Source: Streptomyces sp. MMBL 11-1 (GTDB lineage Bacteria; Actinomycetota; Actinomycetes; Streptomycetales; Streptomycetaceae). From it: DNA of 64,000 nt. This document shows positions 50,825-59,840 of the stretch, piece after piece. The stretch covers positions 7,629,001 through 7,693,000 of the forward strand of contig NZ_CP117709.1 of assembly GCF_028622875.1 (NCBI RefSeq), in the 5' to 3' direction. The notes below the pieces were generated by a model. That model saw only the letters and a program-made list of their open reading frames with translations, was not told the DNA's origin and ran no database searches. Positions within the stretch are counted from its first letter, which is position 1. Each line of letters opens with the position of its first letter. The position numbers and the translations under genes were made by a program.

Positions 50825-52752
50825 CCCGTCCCTCCCCGGGCGGGGAACCTGAAGCCCGCCCCTTCCCGGGCGGGGAACCGGAACCCCGCCCCTCCCCGGG
50901 CGGGGAACCGGAGCGCGTCGACCTGCTCGGTCGGTGTCTGGGCGCCGCTCCCCGTCGGGATGCCCCTCCGGCGGACACCGCCGCCCTCCGGGGCACGGAC
51001 GGCTCGGTCCTGTCCTACCGCGAGCTGGCCGACGCGATCACGGCGCGGGCCGCGGAGCTGAGGAGCGCGGGCGCCGGTCCCGGGCGGCTGGTGCGGGTGG
51101 ACGCGGAGCGCACCCCGGCCGCCGTCGTGGAGCTGCTGGCTGTCCTCGCCGCCGGAGCGGCCTTCGTGATGCTCCCGGCCGGAGCGGTGCCCGGACCCGG
51201 TGTCGCCGAGATCCTGACGGGGCGGCGGGAGCTGCCGGCGGACGCCGCGTACGTGATGACCACGTCGGGCAGCACGGGGGCGCCCAAGGACACGGTGGTG
51301 ACCCGTGCGGGGTTGCGGCACGTGTTCGGCGGCCTGCGCGACGCGCCGCAACTCGGCTTTCCCCAGGGGCTGGTCTGGGCCCAGTTCCACCCCCTCACGT
51401 TCGGCTACTCGATGTGCGAGGTGCTCGGCGCGCTCGCCTTCGGCGGGGAGCTCGCCCTGGTGGACCGCGAGTCACCGCTCACCTGCGCGGGGGTAGGCGA
51501 CCTGGTGACCTCGGCGCGGTCCGAAGGCCGCGGGACGGCGCTCTGCCTCACCCCATCGGAGCTGTCCCTGCTCACCGCGCGGCTCCGCGAAGCGGGCGCC
51601 GGCGTCCCCGAGTTCGTCCTGCTGAGCGGCGAACCGGCGCACCGGGGGCAGCTGGCCGAGTTCCTGGCCCTGCCGGGCGGCGACCGAAGCGTCGTCGTCA
51701 ACACCTACGCGGCCACGGAGACCGCCGGGCAGATCACCGCCGACCGGGTCACCGCGGCCGACGTGCCCGCCGTCATGGCCGGATACGTCGGCCACCCCCT
51801 GCCCGGCGTCCGGGTCACCCTGCTGACGGCCGAAGGCGCACCCGTGCCGCCGGACGACCCGGGGACGACCGGCGAGGTGCACGTCCAAGGGGCCGGGGTG
51901 GCCGCCGGATACCTCGACCCGGGGCAGACGGCCGACCGGTTCGTCCGCGTCGGTCCGGAGCGGGAGATCGCGTTCCGGACCGGGGACCTGGGCCGCTGGG
52001 CCGAGGGCGGCGGCCTGCGGATCGTCGGACGGGGCGGGCGTCGCCTGAAGGTCGCCGGGCGCTGGGTCGCCCTGGAGTCCGTCGAGCGCGCCCTGCTCGC
52101 CGGGGGCTGCGTCGACGAGGTCTCCGCCGCACCCACGGAGATCCGCCTGGAGGGGGCCGACCCACAGGAGTGCCTGCAGGTCACGGCCGTTCCCCGGGAC
52201 GCGTCAGGGGTGACGGCGGAGCGCATCCGGGGGCAGGTCGTCGCCGCTCTCGGCGCGCCCCTGACCGTTCGTCTGGTGCTGGTCGACACGCTGCCCCGCA
52301 CCCGTAACGGCAAGGTCGACACCCGTACGCAGGCGGTCCCGGGTCCTTCGCCGACGGGCGGCGGCGGACTCGCCGCCCAGGTGCGGTCGGTGTGGCAGGA
52401 GATTCTCGGCGCGGGGATCCCGTACACCGCCAACCTCTTCGAGGCGGGCGTCGACTCGCTCGGCGTGGTCACGGCCGCCGCGCGGCTCACCCGGGTGCTC
52501 GGCCGCCCCGTCACCCCGGCCTTCCTTCTCGACCACCCGCGCCTGGACCTCCAGATCGCCGCGTTGAGCGGGGACGTCGACGGCCCGAAGGCCGCCCCGG
52601 CGTCCCGGGGCGCGGCGGCGAGGCGTGCCGCGCTCGCCGGTCGGCGCGACCGGCGGCGGGCCGCTCGCGGCGTCGCCGCGGCTGTTACGGATCCCACTCC
52701 CGATTCCCCCACGCCCACCCAGAGTCACCAAGAAGAGGAGCCAACGAGTTGA
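50821..52752 (+). CDS. adenylation-carrier didomain protein (NRPS A-T)
   Basis: A 643-residue protein. After a low-complexity start made by a 30-base DNA repeat, the adenylation domain runs from about residue 35 to 505: TTSGSTGAPKDTVVTRAG (A3), NTYAATETAGQ (A5), GEVHVQGAGVAAGYLDPGQ and FRTGDLGRW (A7), GRGGRRLKVAGRWVALESVE (A8), RTRNGKVDTR (A10, with Lys). The carrier domain has FEAGVDSLGVV with Ser546 as the phosphopantetheine site. It activates an amino or other carboxylic acid; the substrate cannot be told by eye. The TGA overlaps the TTG of the PKS gene. Confidence 0.92.
   Translation: MTRPSPGGEPEARPFPGGEPEPRPSPGGEPERVDLLGRCLGAAPRRDAPPADTAALRGTDGSVLSYRELADAITARAAELRSAGAGPGRLVRVDAERTPAAVVELLAVLAAGAAFVMLPAGAVPGPGVAEILTGRRELPADAAYVMTTSGSTGAPKDTVVTRAGLRHVFGGLRDAPQLGFPQGLVWAQFHPLTFGYSMCEVLGALAFGGELALVDRESPLTCAGVGDLVTSARSEGRGTALCLTPSELSLLTARLREAGAGVPEFVLLSGEPAHRGQLAEFLALPGGDRSVVVNTYAATETAGQITADRVTAADVPAVMAGYVGHPLPGVRVTLLTAEGAPVPPDDPGTTGEVHVQGAGVAAGYLDPGQTADRFVRVGPEREIAFRTGDLGRWAEGGGLRIVGRGGRRLKVAGRWVALESVERALLAGGCVDEVSAAPTEIRLEGADPQECLQVTAVPRDASGVTAERIRGQVVAALGAPLTVRLVLVDTLPRTRNGKVDTRTQAVPGPSPTGGGGLAAQVRSVWQEILGAGIPYTANLFEAGVDSLGVVTAAARLTRVLGRPVTPAFLLDHPRLDLQIAALSGDVDGPKAAPASRGAAARRAALAGRRDRRRAARGVAAAVTDPTPDSPTPTQSHQEEEPTS
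50827..50914. repeat. three 30-bp tandem repeats inside the adenylation gene
   Basis: The unit CCTCCCCGGGCGGGGAACC plus about 11 bases recurs at 50831, 50861 and 50891. It keeps the frame and encodes PGGEPEXRP-like repeats at the protein's N-terminus; each unit also contains a short hairpin (CCCCGGGCGGGG) just after the start codon, which may affect translation. Confidence 0.85.
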
Positions 52753-55700
52753 ACGGCAAAGGCATAGCCGTCCTCGGATACGCGTGCCGCGTACCGGGCG
52801 GGCGCGACGTCGCCGACCTGTGGAGCATCGTGGCCGACGGCCGTGACTGCGTCACGCGGGCCTCCACCAACGTCGGAGCCACCACCGGCGGCCGGGTGCA
52901 CGCGTACGGCGTACTGGACGACATCGGCATGTTCGACGCCGGTTTCTTCGGGTACTCCCCGCGCGAGGCAGCCGAGATCGACCCGCAGCAGCGTCTGCTG
53001 CTGGAGTGCGCCGTGGAGGCCCTGGAGTCCGCGGGCGTGCGGGCCGAGGGGTCCGGCCACGACATCGGCGTCTTCGCGGCCACCGGGCTGAGCGGCTACC
53101 TGCTCACCACCCACGGCGGGCGGGCGACGGCCGACGACAACCTCTCCACGCTGATGGGCGGGGACGGCCACTACGCCGCCACCCGCATCGCGTACAAGCT
53201 CGGTCTGACCGGTCCCGCGATGTCCGTCGGTTCCGCGTGTTCCTCCTCCCTGCTCGCCATCCACACCGCCGCGCAGGCCATCGCCGCGGGCGAGTGCGAC
53301 CTGGCGCTGGCAGGCGGTATGGACATCGAGTTCCCCCAGCCCGTCAGCTACCTCCGGCAGGAGGGCGGCATCATGGCGCAGGACGGCGTCTGCCGTCCGT
53401 TCGACGCCGGGGCGAGCGGCACGGTCTTCGGCTCCGGCGGCGGTCTGGTCCTGCTCGCCGACGCCGAGGTCGCCGAGGAGCGCGGCTGGCCGGTCCGGGC
53501 GGTCCTGATGGGCTCCGCCGTGAACAACGACGGCGCCGAGAAGGCCTCGTTCACCGCTCCGCGTTCCTCCCGCCAGGCGGAGGCCATCGCCCAGGCCATG
53601 GAGGTCGCCGAGGTCGACCCCGCGTACATCGGTTACGTCGAGTGCCACGGCACCGGCACCCAGCTGGGCGACCGCAGCGAACTCTCGGCCCTCATGGGGG
53701 CGTTCGGAGACACCCCGCTGCCGCCGCTCGGCTCCGCCAAGGCCAACTTCGGACATCTGCGGGTCGGCGCCGGAGTCATCGGCTTCATCAAGGCCTGCGA
53801 GGTCGTGGCGCGCGGCGTCGTCCCCCCGCTCGCCAACCTCGAACGCCCCATGGACGCCCTGCGCCCCGGCGACACACCGCTGCCCCGCACCGCCGGCGCC
53901 CTGGACCTGCCCGTCGGCGAGCGGTTCGCCGGAGTCAACTCCTTCGGCTTCGGCGGCACCAACGTCGCCGCGGTCGTCCGGGGCCACCAGGACGTCCGGC
54001 CGGTCCCGGCCCCCGCCGAGGGCCCGCACGTGCTGCGGCTCTCCGCCGCCGACCCCGACTCCTGCCTGGCCACCGCGGGCGCCCTGGCCGAGCTGCTCCG
54101 CTCCGACGAGGCTCCCGCAGTGTCCGACGTCGCGCACACGCTGCGCGTGGGCCGGGACGATCACGCCTACCGTCTCGCCACGGTCGGGGCGACCCCCGCC
54201 GAGCTGACCGCCGGGCTGGAGGGCGTCGGCGCGCACACCGTCGAGGGGTGGCACAAGCCGGGTTCCGAGACCCTGCTCATGCTGCCCGGTCAGGGCAGCG
54301 ACCTGCTGCCCACGGCCCGAGCCCTGTACGGCTGGGAGACGGCCTTCACCGAGGCCCTCGACCGGCTGTGGACCGCCGCGCGGACGATCGAACCGTCGCT
54401 GCCGGCCCTGTCGGCCGCACTGGAGGAGGCCCCGGCCGACTCCACCGCCGGCCTGGCCACCGCCCACTGTCTGCACACGGCCGTCCTGCTGGCCCTCACC
54501 GAGCAGCTCGCCGCGCGCGGGGTCCGCGCGGACCGCCTCGTCGGGTACTCGCTCGGCGAGTACGCGGCCGCTGCCGCCGCCGGGGTCATCGGCGAGCAGG
54601 ACGCCCTGCGCCTCGTACTCGCCCGGGCGGACGTCCTGCGGGACGCCCCCGCCGGCGCCATGATCGCCGTACGGCTGCCCGCCGACGAGATCGCCGCCGT
54701 GGTCCCCGAGGAGCTGGCCGCCCCCGCCGTCACGCTGAGCGCGGACCGTACCGTCGTATCGCTCGCCTCGGACGCCCTGCGGCGGGTCACCGGCCTGCTG
54801 GCCGACGCGGGCGTCCCGCACCGGGTGCTCGAACCGGCGCTGCCCTACCACTCCGGGCTGCTGGCCGGGGCCGCCGAGGCGTTCGCCCCGGTCGCCGACG
54901 CCGTGGCCGTCCTGCCGGGATCGGCCCGCCTCGTCACCACCGCCGCCGGGCGGGAGACTCTGGGCGCCGGTTACTGGTCCGCCCATCTGGCCGGTCCGCT
55001 CGACCTCACGCCGGCCGCCCGCGCCGTCGCGGAGGCCGCCGCCTCTCGCGGCTGCGTCGTCGTCGACCTCAGCCCCGACGGGTTCCTCGCCCGTGCGGTG
55101 GACGGGTCGGCCGCCGTCGCGGTGCGCCCGCTCCGTGCCGACAAGGACCCGCGCGACGCGTGGGTCCACGGCCTCGCCGCCCTGTGGGTCGTCGGACTTC
55201 CCTGCGAGACCGGCCCGGCGGCCGGCGGCGAGGGCCGGACGATCGAGCTGCCCGCCCGCGTGTTCGCGCGGGAACAGCACCTCAAGGAGGCCGCCCCCGC
55301 CACCGCCGACCCGGCCTCCCGGGCCCGCGGCACCGTCCGGCGGGAGAAGGACCTCGATCGCTGGTCCTACTACCCGAGTTGGCGGTTCCGCCGCCGGGGT
55401 CCCGGGGTGCACGACGCCGCCGGCGAACGCTGGCTGGTCCTCGCGGAGGCCGACGGAGAGGGTGCGGAGGTCGTGGCGGCCCTGCGGGCCCGCGGCGTGG
55501 ACTGCGTCCACCTGGCGCCGCGGGCGTCCGGTGCGGAGCGGACCGCCGACGACGTCCTCCTCGTCCGGCCGGGCGACGAGGAGTCGGTGAAGTCGGCCGT
55601 ACGGGGACTGGGCCTGGACCAGCACCCCGTCGACCGGGTCGTCCATCTCTGGTGCACCGCCCCGCTCCTCGACGGCGAGACGCTGGACGGCCGGCTGGCC

Positions 55701-57218
55701 GTGCTGGAATCCGAGTACGACCGGGGCTTCTACAGTCTCCTGTACGCCGTGCAGGAGATCGGGCTGGTCCAGGGCTCGCGTCACGTGCGCCTGGACATCG
55801 CGGCCCGGGGCATGCACCCCGTCAGCACCGACCCCGCCGACACCGTGCCCGACCGCGCCCTGCTCGCCGGCCCCGGCCTGGTGATCCCGCAGGACTTCCC
55901 GGCCATGTCGGCCCGCACCCTGGACATCACCGGGCTCCCCGTGGACGGCTGGTCCGCCGAGCTGGTGGCGGAGCTCCTCGGCACCTCCGCCGACACCACC
56001 GTCGCGCTGGCTCCGGGGTCGCGCTGGGTGCGCTGCTACGAGCGCGACGAGCTGCCGCCCGTCCCCGAGGACCGGCTTCCGCTGCGTCTGCGCGAGGAGG
56101 GCGTCTACCTCATCACCGGCGGTCTCGGCGGCATCGGCATGACCCTCGCGGAATACCTGGTCCGCACCTGCCGCGCCCGCCTCGTCCTGACCGGCATGGA
56201 CGCCGTCCCGGACTCCTCCCTGTGGGAGAACGGCGACGACGAACCCCTCGACGGCGTGGACCAGGCGCTGGCCGAACGGGTGACGCGCATCCGCAAGCTG
56301 GTCGCCCTCGGCGGCGAGATCGTCGCCGCCCGGTGCGACGCCGCCGACCGGGACCAGACCGCCGAACTGTTCGAGACCATCGAGAAGCGGTTCGGCCGGC
56401 TCGACGGCGTCGTGCACGCCGCCGGGGTGTTCGAGACCCAGCGGGCCTTCCGAGGCCTGGACGACACCGGTCGCGAGGACTGCGTCAGGCGGCTGCGTCC
56501 GAAGGTCGAGGGCACGCTGGTGCTCGCCGAGTTCCTGCGGGGCCGCAAGCTGGACTTCGTCCTCATGCAGTCCTCGCTCTCCTCGCACCTGGGGGGCCTC
56601 GGCTTCTACGCCTACACCGCCGGCAACGCCTTCATGGACTCCTTCGCGGAGCGCCACCGCGACGCCGACATCCCCTGGATGACGGTCAACTGGGACGGCT
56701 GGATCTTCCGCGAGCGCGACGACGACACCCTGCACCAGTCGGTGGTGTCCCCGTCCTTCGCCTCCCCGGACTTCGGCGTCGTCGCCGAGATCGCCATCCG
56801 GCCCAGCGAGGGGCAGGACTTCTACAGCCGGCTGATGAACATGACCGAGCCGCACCAGGTCCTGATCTCCACCGCGGACTTCGAACGCCGCATCGACCAG
56901 TGGGTGCGCTCCGCGGCGGACCGCCAGGCGGCGCCCGCCACCGCCGGACAGGCCGGTTCCGGCGACGACGCCGACATCGAGTCCGGTATCGCGGAGGTCT
57001 GGACGGACGTCCTCGGCATCGGCGACCTCACCGGCACCAGCGACTTCTTCGCCCTCGGCGGGGACTCCCTGCTCGGCGTCACCGTCGCGCACCGGCTCAG
57101 CCTGCGGTTCGACGTGGTCCTGTCCGTGATCACCATGTTCGACAATCCCACCATCGCCCAGACCGCTGCCGAGATCCGCCGTCTGCGCGGCCGGTCGGCT
57201 GCCGGAGGAACCAAGTGA
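52749..57218 (+). CDS. type I polyketide synthase, KS-AT-KR-ACP
   Basis: A single-module PKS of 1489 residues. The ketosynthase (~1-420) has VGSACSSSLL with Cys164, ECHGTGT with His300 and KANFGH with His336, so it is complete. The acyltransferase (~510-830) has GYSLGEYA with Ser601 and PYHSGLL. The ketoreductase (~870-1390) has ITGGLGGIG near residue 1123 and SSLSSHLGGLGFYAYTAGNA with the Ser, Tyr and Asn set. The carrier (~1410-1485) has FALGGDSLLG with Ser1440. No dehydratase, enoyl reductase or thioesterase is seen, so the product should keep a beta-hydroxyl and be released by another protein. The TTG start follows GAGGAG and overlaps the adenylation stop. Confidence 0.95.
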   Translation: MNGKGIAVLGYACRVPGGRDVADLWSIVADGRDCVTRASTNVGATTGGRVHAYGVLDDIGMFDAGFFGYSPREAAEIDPQQRLLLECAVEALESAGVRAEGSGHDIGVFAATGLSGYLLTTHGGRATADDNLSTLMGGDGHYAATRIAYKLGLTGPAMSVGSACSSSLLAIHTAAQAIAAGECDLALAGGMDIEFPQPVSYLRQEGGIMAQDGVCRPFDAGASGTVFGSGGGLVLLADAEVAEERGWPVRAVLMGSAVNNDGAEKASFTAPRSSRQAEAIAQAMEVAEVDPAYIGYVECHGTGTQLGDRSELSALMGAFGDTPLPPLGSAKANFGHLRVGAGVIGFIKACEVVARGVVPPLANLERPMDALRPGDTPLPRTAGALDLPVGERFAGVNSFGFGGTNVAAVVRGHQDVRPVPAPAEGPHVLRLSAADPDSCLATAGALAELLRSDEAPAVSDVAHTLRVGRDDHAYRLATVGATPAELTAGLEGVGAHTVEGWHKPGSETLLMLPGQGSDLLPTARALYGWETAFTEALDRLWTAARTIEPSLPALSAALEEAPADSTAGLATAHCLHTAVLLALTEQLAARGVRADRLVGYSLGEYAAAAAAGVIGEQDALRLVLARADVLRDAPAGAMIAVRLPADEIAAVVPEELAAPAVTLSADRTVVSLASDALRRVTGLLADAGVPHRVLEPALPYHSGLLAGAAEAFAPVADAVAVLPGSARLVTTAAGRETLGAGYWSAHLAGPLDLTPAARAVAEAAASRGCVVVDLSPDGFLARAVDGSAAVAVRPLRADKDPRDAWVHGLAALWVVGLPCETGPAAGGEGRTIELPARVFAREQHLKEAAPATADPASRARGTVRREKDLDRWSYYPSWRFRRRGPGVHDAAGERWLVLAEADGEGAEVVAALRARGVDCVHLAPRASGAERTADDVLLVRPGDEESVKSAVRGLGLDQHPVDRVVHLWCTAPLLDGETLDGRLAVLESEYDRGFYSLLYAVQEIGLVQGSRHVRLDIAARGMHPVSTDPADTVPDRALLAGPGLVIPQDFPAMSARTLDITGLPVDGWSAELVAELLGTSADTTVALAPGSRWVRCYERDELPPVPEDRLPLRLREEGVYLITGGLGGIGMTLAEYLVRTCRARLVLTGMDAVPDSSLWENGDDEPLDGVDQALAERVTRIRKLVALGGEIVAARCDAADRDQTAELFETIEKRFGRLDGVVHAAGVFETQRAFRGLDDTGREDCVRRLRPKVEGTLVLAEFLRGRKLDFVLMQSSLSSHLGGLGFYAYTAGNAFMDSFAERHRDADIPWMTVNWDGWIFRERDDDTLHQSVVSPSFASPDFGVVAEIAIRPSEGQDFYSRLMNMTEPHQVLISTADFERRIDQWVRSAADRQAAPATAGQAGSGDDADIESGIAEVWTDVLGIGDLTGTSDFFALGGDSLLGVTVAHRLSLRFDVVLSVITMFDNPTIAQTAAEIRRLRGRSAAGGTK

Positions 57219-57772
57219 CGACCCCCACCCACCACGAGTCCCAGGCGTCGGCCTGCGCGTGTGCGGCCGACGAGGCCGCCTCCACCGTCGGCACGCCGGG
57301 CGGATACCCGGCAGGGGCGTTCGCCGTCACCAAGCTCTTCGACGACCTGCCCTGCTGCCACCGGTCGTGGGCGCACGACGGCAAGTGCCGCTTCCTGCAC
57401 GGCTACGAGCGCAGCTTCGAGATCGAGTTCGTCTGCGCCGAGCTGGACCCGGTCACGGGCTTCGTCGTGGACTTCAGCGCCCTGAAGAACGTCCGCGCCC
57501 TGCTGAACGACCAGTTCGACCACACCACCCTGGTCGCCGTGAACGATCCCGAACGGCCCCTCTTCGAGGAGCTCGCCGCACGCGGCGTCGTCGACCTGCG
57601 GGTCATGGAGCACACCGGGATGGAGGGAGCCGCCGCCTGGGTCATGGACGAGGCGGGACGGCTGGTCCGCGAGGCCACCGACGGCCGGGTGTGGATCCGC
57701 CGCGTCGAGGCCCGTGAGTGCCGCAAGAACTCCGTCGTCCTCACCGCCTCCCCGGGGGACGCCGCGCGGTGA
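57215..57772 (+). CDS. 6-pyruvoyl/6-carboxy-tetrahydropterin synthase homologue
   Basis: A 185-residue member of the PTPS/QueD family, which acts on dihydroneopterin triphosphate, the product of FolE. KCRFLHGYERSFEIEF holds the catalytic Cys58 and zinc ligand His62. His49 (CCHRSW) is the likely first ligand. The third usual ligand (HGH) is Tyr64 here, a change I recall in a separate subfamily. FVVDFSALKNVRALLNDQFDH gives the Asp-His pair. An N-terminal extension with CAC is unusual. Adjacent to the PKS (GTGA overlap) and in one operon with folE, it should shape the pterin. Confidence 0.85.
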   Translation: MTTPTHHESQASACACAADEAASTVGTPGGYPAGAFAVTKLFDDLPCCHRSWAHDGKCRFLHGYERSFEIEFVCAELDPVTGFVVDFSALKNVRALLNDQFDHTTLVAVNDPERPLFEELAARGVVDLRVMEHTGMEGAAAWVMDEAGRLVREATDGRVWIRRVEARECRKNSVVLTASPGDAAR

Positions 57773-58629
57773 GCCTTCCCGATCTGGGCACGGGAGCGGC
57801 CGGACCGGCCGCTCCCGTGCACCCCGTACTCCCCGGCGCCACCGGCGCCGGGAAGCGCCTTCTGCTCGTCCCCGGTCTCGGCCAGAGCGCCGCGCACTGG
57901 GGGCCGTTCGCCCGCTGGCTGGCCTCCCGGGACCGCGCGCTCCTCGCCGTCGACCCGGGCGCGCTCGCCGCGCAGAGCGCCGCGCCCAGGGGCTCGTACG
58001 ACCGGTTGCGGGAGATGGCCGAGGCGCTGGCCGCCGCGTGTGACGAACACGGGATCAGCGGTGTCCTCGGCCACTCGGCGGGCGCTCCGGCCGCCCTGCT
58101 GACCGCCTCGCTGGCGGACTTCGGCACGGTCACCCTGATCGAGCCGGTGCCGTCCCACTTCGCGGTGCACCCGGCGCCGCGAGGACCCGGCACGCCCGGT
58201 CCCGACGTTCCCGGCACTTCCGGTCCCGACGTTCCCGGCACTCCCGGTCTCGTCGCCCGGCCCGGCGACGATCCGGGGGAGTCCCTGCGGCGGCTCCATC
58301 CGCTCGCCGCCGAGACCACGCTGCGGGCCGTCACCGCCGCTCTCGCCGCCGTGGGGCCGTCTCCGCCGCCCGCGCCGCCCCTGCCGGAGTCGGCGCGCCC
58401 CCTCCTGCGGGACCGGGCCGACCGGACCGGCGCGGCCCTCGCCGCCCACCTGGGCAGGGTCGTCGTCCTGCGCGGGGCGCACTCGGCCCTGCTGCGCCGG
58501 ACGGACGCCGAGACGCTCGCCGCGCGGGCCGCCCACGGTGAGCTCCGCGTCGTCGAACGGGCGGGCCACTCCCCGCACATCGACGCTCCCCGGGCGGCCG
58601 TCGCCGCCTTCCTCGGAGAGCGGCCGTGA
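57769..58629 (+). CDS. alpha/beta hydrolase
   Basis: A 286-residue hydrolase. LLLVPGLGQSAAHWGPFARW begins the fold, GVLGHSAGAPAALL carries the nucleophilic Ser, and VVERAGHSPHIDAP carries the catalytic His. A short repetitive insert near residues 138-162 (GPDVPGTSGPDVPGTPG) comes from a direct DNA repeat. It may act as a thioesterase releasing the chain, since the PKS has none, or as a C-C or ester hydrolase. Overlaps by four bases on both sides. Confidence 0.82.
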   Translation: MSLPDLGTGAAGPAAPVHPVLPGATGAGKRLLLVPGLGQSAAHWGPFARWLASRDRALLAVDPGALAAQSAAPRGSYDRLREMAEALAAACDEHGISGVLGHSAGAPAALLTASLADFGTVTLIEPVPSHFAVHPAPRGPGTPGPDVPGTSGPDVPGTPGLVARPGDDPGESLRRLHPLAAETTLRAVTAALAAVGPSPPPAPPLPESARPLLRDRADRTGAALAAHLGRVVVLRGAHSALLRRTDAETLAARAAHGELRVVERAGHSPHIDAPRAAVAAFLGERP

Positions 58630-59840
58630 CCGTCGTGACCGAGCGCCGCTCGGCCCTGGGGCTCCGTGACTTCCGGCTGCTGATCGCCGGCCAGTTCCTG
58701 TCCATGATCACCTACGGCGCCTATCTGGCCGTTCTGTCCTGGTACGCCTACCAGCTCACCGGCTCACCCGGCGCGTCCGGACTCGTCCTCGGGGCCGCCG
58801 CCGTATCGGAGGTCACCACCCTGCTGCTGGGCGGCGCGCTCGCCGACCGCTGGGACCGCCGGTCGATGATGGTCGTCGCCGACGCCGGCCGCCTGGTGGC
58901 CGTGGGGGTGCTCGCCGTCGTCACCGCCGCCGGGCACACCGATCTGATGGTGCTCACGGTGTGCGCGTCCCTCGTGAGCCTCTTCGACGGCCTGTTCTAC
59001 CCCGCGCTGGGCGGGATCGTCCCGGCCACGGTCCCCGGCGAGCTGATCGGCTCGGCCAACGCCACGCTCGGCTTCGTCCGTTCCGTCAGCGCCATCGCGG
59101 GGCCGGCCCTGGGCGGGGCCGTCTACGCATCGGCGGGCATGGCGACCGTCCTGGCCCTGACCGCCTTCGCGTTCCTCGTCGCCCTCGGCACGGCGCTGGC
59201 GCTGCGCCCGCTGCCGCGCAAGGGACCGCGGGTCCGCTCCCGCCCCTTGCGGGACATCGGGGAGGGCGCCCGGTACGTCCTGTCGGTTCCGCTGCTCGTC
59301 TCCATCCCGGTCGCCGCGGTCGCCCTGCTGCTCTCCGAAGGCCCGACGCAGACGCTGCTGCCGCGCCTGGTCGAGGAGCACTTCGACGGCGGCGCGGGCA
59401 CGCTCTCGCTGCTCACCACCGCGTACGGTGCGGGCGCGGCGGCCGGAGCGCTGCTGTACGCGCGGCTGATGCCCCGCCGGCGGCGGGCCGTGATCGTGTA
59501 CACCATGTGGACCACGGCGCACATCCTGTGCGCGGCCATGGCGCTGACGACCTGGCTGCCCGGCGCGGTCGCGCTCGCCGCCGTGCGGGGGATGTGCGGC
59601 GGCCTCGGCTTCGCCCTCTGGGAGACGCTGCTCATGCACGTCGTCGCGCCGGACAAGCTCTCCCGGGTCTACTCGGTCAACCTCTTCGGCACGAAGGCGC
59701 TCATGCCGGTCGGCTTCGCTCTCGGCGGCTGGCTGGGCGCCCACGCCCCGGCGGCGACGGTGATCGCCTGCGGTCAGCTCGCCGGCGCGGCCCTGATGGC
59801 CTCGCTGCTCCTCGTACGGCGCATCCGCGCAGTCCAATGA
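58626..59840 (+). CDS. major facilitator superfamily transporter
   Basis: A 404-residue membrane protein with about 12 spans. GGALADRWDRRSMMVVADAG is the loop 2-3 motif of the family (GXXXDRXXRR) and supports an exporter of the DHA type. Placed in the operon, it should export the cluster's product. GTG start within a GTGA overlap. Confidence 0.9.
   Translation: MTVVTERRSALGLRDFRLLIAGQFLSMITYGAYLAVLSWYAYQLTGSPGASGLVLGAAAVSEVTTLLLGGALADRWDRRSMMVVADAGRLVAVGVLAVVTAAGHTDLMVLTVCASLVSLFDGLFYPALGGIVPATVPGELIGSANATLGFVRSVSAIAGPALGGAVYASAGMATVLALTAFAFLVALGTALALRPLPRKGPRVRSRPLRDIGEGARYVLSVPLLVSIPVAAVALLLSEGPTQTLLPRLVEEHFDGGAGTLSLLTTAYGAGAAAGALLYARLMPRRRRAVIVYTMWTTAHILCAAMALTTWLPGAVALAAVRGMCGGLGFALWETLLMHVVAPDKLSRVYSVNLFGTKALMPVGFALGGWLGAHAPAATVIACGQLAGAALMASLLLVRRIRAVQ

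Noticed and set aside
52725..57092. A 1455-codon open frame on the minus strand opposite the PKS gene
   Set aside because: Its sequence is low-complexity G/D/R/V-rich with no domain, and the plus strand encodes a complete PKS. It is an antisense artefact of high third-position GC.
50222..57772. folE plus QueD-like gene as a queuosine or 7-deazapurine pathway
   Set aside because: QueE, QueC and downstream genes are missing in the window, and the PTPS gene is tied to PKS/NRPS genes, so a pterin product is more likely.
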